64,000 nt of DNA from the NCBI GenBank assembly GCA_008477525.1, contig SPDT01000002.1:992001-1056000 (forward strand), given 5' to 3'. The translations under genes and the position numbers were made by a program. The notes beneath the pieces are model-generated. The model did not search any database. It saw only the letters and a list, made by a program, of their open reading frames with translations, and was not told the DNA's origin. This DNA is from Hypomyces perniciosus (taxonomy: Eukaryota; Ascomycota; Sordariomycetes; Hypocreales; Hypocreaceae). Shown one piece after another: positions 34,331 to 45,586 of the stretch. Each line of letters starts with the position of its first letter. Position 1 is the first letter of the stretch.

Positions 34331-34591
34331 TGTCAGGAGACCGGAAGCTCCAGAGCTCTCATAATATCATATGGGCCAGAATGCACATATAAGAGCAACT
34401 ATAGTCCCTGAAGATATAAAACTTCAAAGACTAGTAAACTACTACTACTATACCTAACTGCTAGTTTCTAGCTTATTACCTGCTTATTAATATTTATCTC
34501 TCCTTTAAATAACTACTCTTTAACCTCTTTTACTTTTCTTTAAAGTTATAGCCCTTTACCTAATCTATTTACTTTAAAAGGGGTCTTTAAT
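34331..34591 (+). repeat. 5' LTR of gypsy copy B
   Basis: 261 bp. The outer ~120 bp (TGTCAGGAGACCGGAAGCTC..) is little mutated; the inner end is heavily RIP-changed (GGTCTTTAATA instead of GGTCTCTGACA). Confidence 0.9.
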
Positions 34592-37500
34592 ATACTAGTC
34601 TTTTACTATTTTTAATAAAAGTAAAAAAATTATTAAAGTTAAAAATACCTTTAATAGTAAATAATTAACTTACTTTTAATAAAAAGGCTATATTTTAAAT
34701 ATAAAGACTTTTAAATAGAGTTACTCTTTTAAATTATTAACTAAGCCTTTTAGATAATACTTTATTTATAGAAAAAGAATTTAATATTTATATTTAGTAA
34801 ATAAAAGATAAATAGTAAATATATTTAAAGAGGAAATATTTAAATACTTTTCTTTAAAGGGAAAACCCTTTTTTTAATTTTTTAAAAATTAAAGGTTTAT
34901 TACCTATAATTAGCTTATTATATACTGCTAGTTCAAAATAACTTTATAAAAGTAATTAAAGTAAAGTATAAATTTAAGCGTTTTATTATAAAGGAAGTTT
35001 TAAATAAAACTATAAACCTTTTTTATTATTATTAAAAAGTAGTTTAAATTATCTTTTAATATTTTGTTAAATAGCTTATAAAATTACTTATATTATTTTT
35101 TACTTAAAAGGAGATATTTAATAGTAATAAATTAATTATTTTAAAGAAAAAGGTAAATTTATTAAATTAATTATTTAAAATAAATTTTATTAATAGTTTA
35201 AAAGTAATAATTATAATAGTGTGATTAAATACTATAAAGCGACTTTATAAATCTTTTATTTATATTAAACTGCTAAATAGAATTTTTAATTATTTCTCTT
35301 TTAATTTAAGATTATTAAAAGCAAATTCTTTAAAATAACTCCTATTTAACTTAAAATTTATATATTTTTATAATAGTTTTCCCCTGTAATAAATAAATAA
35401 ATATTTTACTATAAAATCCCTATAATTTAATAAAAGTTAGTTTATATTAATATAATCGCTCAAACTTTTATATATAGCTATACTAGTAATATAAATAGCT
35501 TTTAATAGGAATCTCGATTTTAAAGAACATATAGAAAAACTAAACCTATTAATTAATAAAGATTATATTAAGATTATACTATTAATACTTTAAAGAGTAT
35601 AATAATTAAAATATTTAAAAGTTTAAAAGAATAAAAAAACCTCTTTAATTTAATAATTTATTAGAAATATAATAGTTATTATTATAAAACCTTTTATTAA
35701 GCTTTTAATTATATAAGATATAATAGTAAGTATTACTTTATTAAAAAGTATAATAATTTTATTTAGCTATACTTTATTTAATCCTAGCAGTAATATTTAT
35801 ATTATCTGTTTATAATAAAAGGATTAATTAAAAAGTTTATTACTTGCTTTTAAGTTTACTGCTATTTTCTTAAATATTTCTATTATAATTTATAGTTATA
35901 TAGATATACTTATAAAGATATTTAATAATTAAAAAGTAAAAAGAATAGCTATTTTATTATATTATTACTAATAACTTAAAAGACTTTATTTTAAAAAGAC
36001 TTTAATTTTAAAAAGTTAATTTTACTTTTTTATAAAAGTATAATCAATAAAATTATCCTTTAATTAAAGATTTTATTACTTTAATAGCCTTTAAAAAGCA
36101 GCTATAATAAACTATTAAAAAAGTTTAAATAGCTTTTATATTAATAACTAAAAAAAAAGCTAAAAGCAAGCTTAAAAGCTTTAAAAGATTTATTATTTCC
36201 TGATTTAAATAAAGCTATTTCTTTAAAAAACTATAAATTAGCTTTATATTTAAAATTACTTTTTATATATTATAATCTCATTAATATTTTCTTTATAAAA
36301 AAAGCTGTTAATATATTAATAAATTAATAATATACTATTAAATTAAAAAGTTAAAAAATGCCTTTATAGCGTTTTATCTATAACCTAATACTTAAAAAGC
36401 TAAAGGCTTTTTATAAATATTTAAAGAAAAGTATTATAAAATATATAAATTTAATAGTCTATTAGTTTTATAAATACTTTTATAATCTTTATATTAAAGA
36501 AAAGCAGTAAACTATAAATATATATTAATTTCTATACTTTAAATAAAATAACTTATAAAAACCGCGCTCTTTTACTATTAATTTTGAAAAATTTTAATAG
36601 ACGTTTATATATTAAGATTTTTATTAAATTTCATTTCAAGGATATATATTATTAAATATTTATTTATAAAAAAGATAAATAAAAGATAGCATTTTACTGC
36701 TAATATAAATACTTTAAGTATAATATTATACTATTTAGCCTTATAAATTCCTTTATAACTTTTTAATAATATATTAATAATATACTATAAAATCTAATTA
36801 ATTTTATTTATATTATATATTTTAATAATATATTAATTTATAGTTATACCTTTAAAAAGTATATATAATATATTTACTAAGTTTTTAAAAAGTTATAAAA
36901 TATAAAGCTATATATTAATATTAATAAATCTATCTTTTATATTACTTTAATACCTGTCTTTAAATATATTATTATATTTAATAAAATTCAAATAAAACAG
37001 TTATATATTTAAGCTATTACTAAATAGCTAATATTTAAAAGTATTTATAATATCTTTATATTTTTAAAATTTATAGGGTTTTATTATCGCTTTATTAAAG
37101 ATTATAGTAAAATTATTATACCTTTAATAGATTTTATTTATAAAAAGTAAAAAGGTTTTTTATAGTTAAAGTTTAATACTTTTAAAGCTTTTTAATAATT
37201 TAAAGGAAAGTTTTTAAAAAAACTTATTTTAATATATTATAACTTAAAGGTATTAATTTATATAAAATAAATACATTAAACTATATAATTAAAGTAGTAT
37301 TAACTTAATATTAATAAAATACCTAATACTTTATAGTATATATACTAAAAAAATTCAATAATTTTAAATTATATTATTATACCTTTAATATTAAACTTTT
37401 TACTATTATAAAGGCTTTTTAAATATAAAAATATTATTTAACTTATATAAATATAAAAATTTAAGTTATAATAAATTATTTTAATTACTATTACTTTACA

Positions 37501-38079
37501 GATAAATAAAAGCTTTTATACTAGTAGGTAAAGGCTTTTAATAAATTAACTTTATTTAATTTTTATATTAAATATAGGCTAAAGAAATTTAACTTTATTA
37601 ATACTTTATTTTAATACTTTAATTTTAATAATTTTATTAAAATTAAAAAATTATAGTAAAGCTATATATTAATAATTTTATAGTATTTTTATAGTATAAA
37701 AGCTAATTGCTTATATAAACTAAAAGGATTTATAATAATATACTATAATAACTAAAAATATATAAAGTTACTTATAAATAAAAATATTACTTTATTATTA
37801 CTTTAAGTTAAAGGATAAAGATTAAATACTATTTAGCAGATAATTTACCTATAAAGTATAGTAGTTAAAGTTATAATTGCTAGTTTATAGGTTATATAGT
37901 AGACTACTATAAGTTTACCGCTAAAACTATAAAAGTCTTTATATTTAATTATTTTATAAATTTAATAAAAAGATTATTTTATTTAATAAAAGGTTTAAAG
38001 TTAAAGAGTAGTTAATATATTTTATAATAATAATTAATTAATTCGCTATTAAAGTAAAGTCTATATATTAATAAGTTTT

Positions 38080-38345
38080 TGTAGCAGAGCGCGGCACAGC
38101 TATATAGAGCATAGAGAGATAGGAAACGAAGCTTGATTCTATAAAAGAGAATATGCCGTAGTAGCCTCGCTATATATACATATAGCTAACACAAAGAAGA
38201 AGCTGTATGCAGGCGCTTCATAAGCGCCTGCATAGTCTGACATATCGCTTATGCAATATGTATATCAGCTTGTATCTGCTTATATAGCAGATAAAAGCTC
38301 CCTAGCGCTAATAAACGGTAAAGCCCCGGCCTACTTAACCCAACA
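38080..38345 (-). repeat. Copia LTR, left copy (3' LTR)
   Basis: 266 bp, with a perfect 10-bp stem and 3-nt loop hairpin at 38209-38231 (GCAGGCGCTT-CAT-AAGCGCCTGC). Differs from the right LTR by scattered transitions. Confidence 0.92.
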
Positions 38346-38742
38346 CACCCCCCAGTTAATAAAGCTATTCCCAATACCTCATTAACTATTACTCTAGCCT
38401 ATCTATAGTATTATAACTAACTGGCCGCGCTCCTAGAGCCTCTTTTACTTAATCAAAAGCTCCTTATTATAAACACATATCAATATTCTATTATAAAAGT
38501 AAAAGGAATATAAGCGCTATAGCTATTATTATTCTATAACAATAGGAAGTTAAACAATAAAGCTCCCAAACAAGTGAATCAGTCCTAAACAGCTAGAATA
38601 AGTATATTAGCTGCCCCCCCAGCCCTTATTCCTCACTCTTCTTCTTCAATCATCAACATCAACAACAACATCAACAGCAACATAGCCCCCACTATAAATA
38701 TCACACTTCCGACTAATTCCCTTCACGCTGCATATTTATTAG

Positions 38743-39180
38743 CTAACAGCAAAACCGCAAAAAAAGAATACCTCGTCAGTAAAGCGTGGTCGTAGTCGCC
38801 CCCCGAAAGTGGCTCGTCGCGGCATTGGTCGCTCGGCTGGCCAAGCGGCCACGCCTATTGCTGCTCCTGCGCCTGCTCCTGCGCCGGCTAATCCCGGCCA
38901 GTCCAGGCGTACTGCGGCTATTGCCGCTCTTAACGTGCGCTTAGCTGCTATTCATAAAGCACGCCTCGCTGCTGAGGCAGCTTCATCCTCATCTTCGTCA
39001 GCTCCTCCTCCTACTGCTGCCATCCCAGCCCCTGCCCCCATCACTGCTGCTGCTGCTAAGGCTGCTCCCGCCACTGCCCCTGCTGCCATGCCATTATCCC
39101 CTCCTTATAAAGGTTATCTAAAGTCGGCAATCGCCAGCAAAAAAGACTTCTCCCAGTATATTTCCATCGCCCGCTCTTAG
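38743..39180 (+). other. Unmutated Ala/Pro-rich reading frame antisense in the copia element
   Basis: A GC-rich, RIP-free frame of 145 codons, open from 38743 to the TAG at 39178-39180, between the end of pol and the 3' LTR and on the strand opposite to the copia genes. It encodes a basic stretch resembling an AT-hook (VKRGRSRPPKVARRGIGR) followed by Ala/Pro-rich low complexity (AAPAPAPAPANP; SSSSSAPPPT; PAPITAAAAKAAPA) and a short conserved-looking tail (PYKGYLKSAIASKKDF). There is no ATG near its start: the 5' exon, a splice acceptor (CTCGTCAG before 38781) or the start codon may be missing. Upstream at 38637-38700 are CAACATCAACA repeats and a TATAAATA motif. It could be an extra antisense ORF of the element or a captured host fragment. 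The base composition contrast with its surroundings is striking. Confidence 0.5.
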
Positions 39181-39504
39181 CAGTGCACTATTTACTTCAG
39201 TAATAATCACCAATATACCCCCTAGTAAGCTCCTCCTTAACTTGCCTATATTGCTCTATCTAATCATATACTTTACAGTTATTCAGTACTCGCACTAATT
39301 GCGTGCCAGCTCTTTTAAGCTATAAATAAAAAGAATAACCAGGTAAATATACTCTCTTTTCTTTATACGCTTATAAGCTTATATAATTAAATGGCAACCT
39401 AGTATAAAAAGGTATTGCGCCTTTAATTTAACCTATTAAAAGAGGAGAACTCGGTTTACCTTAAAGAGGCTATTGCTTTAGGCAGCAGTAATAATAATAA
39501 TAAC

Positions 39505-39531
39505 GCCCTTCGCGCGCAGGCGCGCGAGGGC
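39505..39531. repeat. GC-only hairpin
   Basis: Arms GCCCTTCGCGCGC and GGCGCGCGAGGGC around a single A, with one bulged T. It is very stable and stands out in AT-rich surroundings. Confidence 0.8.
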
Positions 39532-42500
39532 TAGAAAGCTCTTAGAGAATGGTTATTGCAGTGATAGGATATACCTTTATAGCTGGCAGCCTATAGGCTA
39601 AAATTAACCAGTTTCCTGTATTTTTATATATTCTATTCCAGTAACTATATATCTGCTAAGTTTAATAGTGCTTTAAAGTACTTAAAGCACTATTATAATA
39701 AAGCTTTAATAAGCTTGTTAGTAGGTATAAAGTTAATAGAAAAATAGAAAACTATAAATAATCCTTTTTAATACTTTTATTAAAGCTATATATTTTATAT
39801 ATTAATATAATATAGGCGAGTATTAATTCGCGTACTCTCTTTAATTATAAGATATATAGTTAATTAATTATTACAATTAATATTCTAATTAGTGCTAGGG
39901 TTGAATTTTATCTCCTAGAAAAAGCAATATAAACCTATAGCCTCTTTTACTATTTAAATAAAGGCAAGCAGCTTAGCTTCTATTATAAATATACTAACAG
40001 TACTTTAATGCATTATATTCTATAAAATAAGGCCTGAAAAAATATAATAAAATACCCCTAAAACAATCTCTAAGTATTTATATTATCAGTAAAGGAAGCA
40101 TCGCTTAAAGCAGTTAAGACCTATATTTCTCCTCTCCCTTTATACTAAAGAGCTAGGAAACGCTATATATATAAATAGCGGATTAGCTAGTTAACTGCTT
40201 TAAGGTACTCCTTACTAGGGTTAGTTAAAAACTATAATAAAGCTAAGGCGCTATAAGCTATATTAGGCCTTATTATAATAGCTATATAAAGTACTAATCT
40301 TACTTTCTTTTAATATATCTTAATAGTTACTTTTAAAGCTTGCAATATACTCTTCCAAAGCTTTATAATAAATATTAAAATTATAAAAAGCTATATTCCT
40401 TTATTAAGCCTAAATTGTTTTACAATTTTCTTAAAATCAGTCTTATAGGAAAGGTATATCCTATACTCTATACAGTTATAGGTAATCTTAATCTTTAAAA
40501 ACCACTATATATCTCCTTTACTATAAAGCTTATATTTTACTTTTAAAGTATTTAATAGCTTAGTATAAAGAGCTTTATTATTATAATAATATACAATTAA
40601 AATATTATTTATATAAAATACAATAAAGATCTTTTAAGCTTTATTATAAAAGAGATAAAGCTTTTTAAAGCTTAAAATTAACCTTTATTGCCTTAAGGTT
40701 AAAGATAGTTTATTAAACTATAGCTTTAGCGAGTCCTTTAAGCTATATAAGGCTTTTCGCAAGCTTTAAATAGATATTTAGCTATTTAAAACCCTTAAAG
40801 AGCTTATATATAACTAGTTTCGAGTTTTTATCTTTTAAAGCATTAAGAAAAGCATTTTTAATATTATACTGCTTTAACTTAAAGTTAAATTTACTATAAA
40901 AGTAATAAATATATAAAAAGAACGCGCTGCTAATATAGCTGTATATATACTTTTTATAGTAAAGCGCTTTTATAAGTCCTTATAGACTATAAAATAAACT
41001 TTACAGTATTTTAAATTTCTATTTTAATTAAATTTATAAGTAAAAACCTAATATACTAGTAATAGCTTTATTATTGCCTTTAAGTATAATATCTTTTACT
41101 AGGTTCCTTTTATATATAAAAAGTTAATTTTATTATACGCAGCTTACTTAAACCTATCTTTAAATAGGTATTTTATAAACTTTTTCTAGTCTTTTAGCGA
41201 TTTTACTAAGTCCTCCCAGTAAATAATTAATTTATTAAAAGCTATACTCTTTTAAAAAGAAGATTTTTAGTCTATTACTGCATTAAAAACAGTAAATACT
41301 ATTTCCGTGCTTTTTAATTTATTACTTATTAGCTTTTATTAATTAAACAGCAGTTAATATAGCATTAAACTAAAAAGCCTAGTAATTATTAAATATATAT
41401 TAAGCTTATTATTATTAAAAGTAGTGCTTAAAGTATATATTTTAGTTTTATATACTAGGAAATACTTATTAGCCTTTCTTGCAGGTTATTTCCCTTAAAG
41501 TCTTAAGCTCCTATAAATATCAGCTATTACTCTACTACTTAAAGGATTACTAGCTGGCATTTCTTTAAAGGTCTACTTTTTTTTTATAAAAGTAGGCGAG
41601 TCTCTTATATGCTAGTCTGCTTCCAGCCTTAGCAGACTATCCTCCTTTATTAGGTCATACACCCCTAATATATAAAGCTATTCTTTTACTATATCCTACT
41701 CTATAAAGGGGGATAAATCGCTCGCTAAAGTATTACCCAGGGTTCCTATTAACGCGCCAATATTATCTATAAAGATTAACTATTCTAGGGTAGCCTTTAA
41801 TGTTTAAAAACTAAAAGGTCTTTCTAGGTGCGCTAATAGCTTATTTAAAGCGTTCATTAAACTATTTCTAACACTCTATACCTCTACTACCCTTAAAAGT
41901 ATACTCTTTTCTTTTATATTACCTATAAAGGTATTCTTTACTGCAAGAATATATATAAAGAAAAGTTTAAATTCTAGCTTATTTTCTTTAACTTTATTAA
42001 ATAGCTTATTTAATTTAGCTATAGACAGCTTATCTATAATCTCTTTATTACTATTAAAAAAGCTAGTTTTATTAAACTATATATTCTTTATAACAATTAC
42101 CTGTACTAGGCAGGGTAATTAAATACAATATATATTATTTATAGTATAGCTAATATAATATTTAATTAGCCCCCTAAGCTTAATCTTAAATTCTCTCTTT
42201 TTCTAGCTAGCCTTACAGTCTTTATTAAGTATATAGGCGCGGCAGCTATATATATAAAGACTGCTTTAATCTAGCTATAGGTCCGCGGAAGGCTCCTTTA
42301 TCGGAAAGGGCGCAAAATCGCGGAACTATTATTTTAATTTATCGATAAGTAATATTATATTAACGCTACGCGTAGGACTTATATTAATAATATATACTGC
42401 AGCTTTTACACTCTCAGGCCACAAGTCAGTTAAGAGACCTATAGCTTCCAGTATTTTAATTGACTTATTTATAACTTCTTAACCTGCCTATTCTAAAGCG

Positions 42501-44198
42501 CCATTTAGCTTATATATATAAAAAAGGGAAAGCTCTAGGATAATACCCTCTATATTAGCCTAGATCTAGAAGTGTAATAAGCTCTTAACTGCAATTACAG
42601 CTTTCTTATTATCCTGCCTAAAAAAGTATATAGAAATATTATATTATATCTTTACTATACTTATAAAATTAAAAAAGCACTAAAAACAGTTTCCTATTCT
42701 TTATTTAATAAAGGGCGTATATATAGCTATATAGTATATTTTTCCTTAAACACTAAAAGCTAGTTATCCCTATTATAGCCCTTAAAATAGTCTTAAAGAT
42801 CCCAGTGCACTTTAAAGAATAGTCTTAATGCTTATCTATTAGATAGTCTGTAAGAGATAACCTATTTCGCGTATATAAAAGCATAAACCTTATATTCTAT
42901 ATATATAGTTCCCTTAATATATATATTCCTTGCATTTCTCACAAGCGCTTTAAGCGCTTCTAGGCCTAAATATCCTAATTATAAATGCCAGAGCTATTTA
43001 GAGTTATATTATAGTACTAAAGGATTATATATTAATCTTCTCCTGCTTCTTAATGCTGTATAAATACTATAATCTATATTAAAAAAATTAAAAAAAAGCT
43101 ATTAAACTGCTTAATATAGTATATTTAAAGATAAAGGCAATATAAAGCGATAGGGGCTTATATTAAAGAAACAGAAGATTATACCTATACTTTACCTTCC
43201 CTATAATAATATTTAAACTAGCTATGCTAGTGTAAAGTATATTATTGCACCCTATTAGCCAAATCTTTACTTTTTAAAGCTTTAATGAAAATATAATATT
43301 AATATAAAATCCTTTAACTACAGCTATATTTAAAAGCTTAATAAAGCGCATTATCTTTTAATATAAATTATAAAAAGTATCCTTTAACAGACAATAACCT
43401 CTTTTAATTATTAAATAGCTAACTCTTCCTACTTTAATATAATCCTTTTTTATATTTAGGATAAAGGAGCTAGGAATAAAGTAATTCCTGCTATTTATAA
43501 GATAAATAATACTATATATATTAAAAAAAGTACTTTAAAAGAGGCAGTAAAGTATATCCTATATATTAATATATATTAATATACTTATCGAGTATACTAT
43601 AAGGCTTATATCTTCCTTATTAATTAGGTTTAAAGAGATTAAAGCAGCTATAATAGTTAAAGCTATTCCTCCTTATACTAGGGCAGTAAGGTTAATACCC
43701 CTTTTACTAAACTTCTCGCAGGTAACCTGCTATTTATCTTCTTATAAACGCGCGCAAATCCCTGCAGCCTATTTAAGCATAAAAGCATATTTCCCTTTCT
43801 TATTAAGCCTTCCAGTAAATGCAGTATATATTTTACTATAGTTATTTAAAGGCTAAGTATACCTTTTAGGTCTATAAAGGCACTCTTTACTAACAGGAGG
43901 CTTTAAATATATATTACTATTGCCTAATATATTATTAAAGTAGTTGCCAAGTATTATATAAAAGCTATAAATATAATTCTCTATATTCTTTAAAGTATTT
44001 AAAAAAAGCTATCTAAACTAATTAAAAAAGAAGATCTTATTTATTTTACTGCTCTTAATTAGGCTATCTATATAGTATAAATAGTAAATAGCAAAGCTTA
44101 AAGTAAAGTATACTTTAATAGCTTTAAAGAAAGCCGTTTAAAAAGCTATTCCTATAACCTTTAAAAGCTTATACTTTACTGCACTTGCATAGATATTT

Positions 44199-44601
44199 TG
44201 TCGAGGGGGAATTGGCACTCCAAAATACACACACAACACACACACACACCTACACACAACGACTGGTATCGAGCGCGGGAACCGCGCTCCTGACAGAACC
44301 ACGAAGCGGCGATTAAGTAATATAGGGGCTAAAAAGATACTGCGGATTATTTAATCATGATGCCGGCAGCCAAAAGCAACCAACGGTTACCTTTATACGC
44401 CTCAGCGACTGTGTTCTTACAGGTGGGGTTATGTGTTAAAGGGGGAAGAAGGTTATTGTTTATTAAACTAGGTCTATCTGTATGTCTTTATACTCCCGTG
44501 CTTTCCTAATCCAGTAGCTGCTTAAATAAGCAGCCAACCTTTCTCGGGTAAGCTAACAAGAAAAAATGCTGGTGCGTTGGGCATATCAGTTACCCCCGAC
44601 A
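44199..44601. mobile_element. RIP-free 403-bp insertion inside the copia element (solo LTR or MITE)
   Basis: Sharp composition change at both ends. Ends are inverted: TGTCGAGGGGGAA at the left, TTACCCCCGACA at the right; the symmetry continues outward (ATATTTTGTCG .. CGACAAAATAT). TG..CA ends suggest a solo LTR, but no 5-bp duplication is present; reading the ends as TTTTGTCG with TA either side suggests a TA-inserting MITE. Inside: a CA microsatellite (44222-44260), a perfect hairpin GAGCGCGG-GAA-CCGCGCTC (44272-44290), and on the minus strand a TATAAAG motif near 44495. No coding frame. Confidence 0.6.
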
Positions 44602-45320
44602 AAATATACGCCTAGTAAATATACTATACTTCTAGCCTAATATTCTTATACTCTACTTTATACAGTATATATTAATAAGATAAGTATACTTCCTTGTATA
44701 TTATATCCTTATAAAAAGCTAGTTAATCCCTAAACTTCCTAATAATTTAGTAAATAATAAACTTAGCGTTAAAGTCCCTGTTATTATTATAAGCTACTTT
44801 AGTAACAGCAAAGGCTGAGGCTGCAGCTTTAAAGTCTATTAAAACTAAAGTATAAATGCTAGAGTTAACTATCTTCTAGATCTAATTCAAGATCATATTG
44901 CTGGCCTTCCTCTTCTCTTTATTTAAAGTAATATTAAACTAGTGCTCTTAAAGTATACTATTATAGCAAGTAAAAATATCTGCTGTAAAGGCATTAAGAC
45001 TAAACTCTTATACTGTATACTCCCTTACTTTTACTAAAGTAAATAGCCTAATAGCAGGGAAATAGTTATTCAGCTAATCAGGGAGATTAAGATTAATCTT
45101 ATTCTAGACCTTAATAGTAATTATATAGTTAATTAAAACAGTAATCCACTTAATCCACTAAACTATTAATTCCAGCTTTATAAAAGCAATATCCTTTACG
45201 CTATCTATTATAAAAGATAGCTTTAGCAGCTTAAAGGCAAAGGTAAAGGGTATAAAGAGAGATATAATATTGAAATAGAAGTTTCTAGTAACTTTAATAG
45301 TTATTACCTAGGCTTATAAC

Positions 45321-45586
45321 TATAGCAAAGCGCGGCACAGCTATATAGAGTATAGAGAGATAGGAAACAAAGCTTGATTCTATGAAAGAGAATATGCCAT
45401 AGTGGCCTCGCTATATATACACATAGCTAACACAAAGAAGAAGCTGTATACAGGCGCTTCATAAGCGCCTGCATAGTCTGACACATCGCTTATGCAATGT
45501 GTATGTCAGCTTGTATCTGCTTACATAGCAGATAAGAGCTCCCTAGCACTGATAAGCGGTAGGGCCCCAGCCTACTTAACCCAACA
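45321..45586 (-). repeat. Copia LTR, right copy (5' LTR)
   Basis: 266 bp, same length as the left copy, starting TATAGCAAAGCG (G-to-A changes from TGTAGCAGAGCG). The LTR hairpin is kept at 45450-45472 except for one base at the foot of the stem. Confidence 0.92.

Larger units (their letters stand above)
38080..45586 (-). mobile_element. Ty1/copia element nested in gypsy copy B (7,507 bp), RIP-mutated
   Basis: Two 266-bp LTRs (38080-38345; 45321-45586) beginning TGTAGCAGAGCG and ending ACCCAACA, with a 5-bp duplication GTTTT at 38075-38079 and 45587-45591. A G-rich polypurine tract (complement of 38346-38357) sits inside the left LTR, which fixes the direction as minus. On that strand a copia-type RT is readable near 40630-40250: YINNILI for the YVDDLLI box, then WFLKIKI, KIVKQF, and a block like LYIAIIIRPNIAYSALALL..FLTNPS. 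The internal region 39.3-44.2 kb is strongly RIP-decayed, the LTRs only slightly. It is younger than copy B, which it interrupts. Confidence 0.9.

Noticed and set aside
44199..44601. A confident solo LTR call
   Set aside because: The expected direct 5-bp target duplication is absent (TATTT versus AAATA), so a MITE is equally possible.
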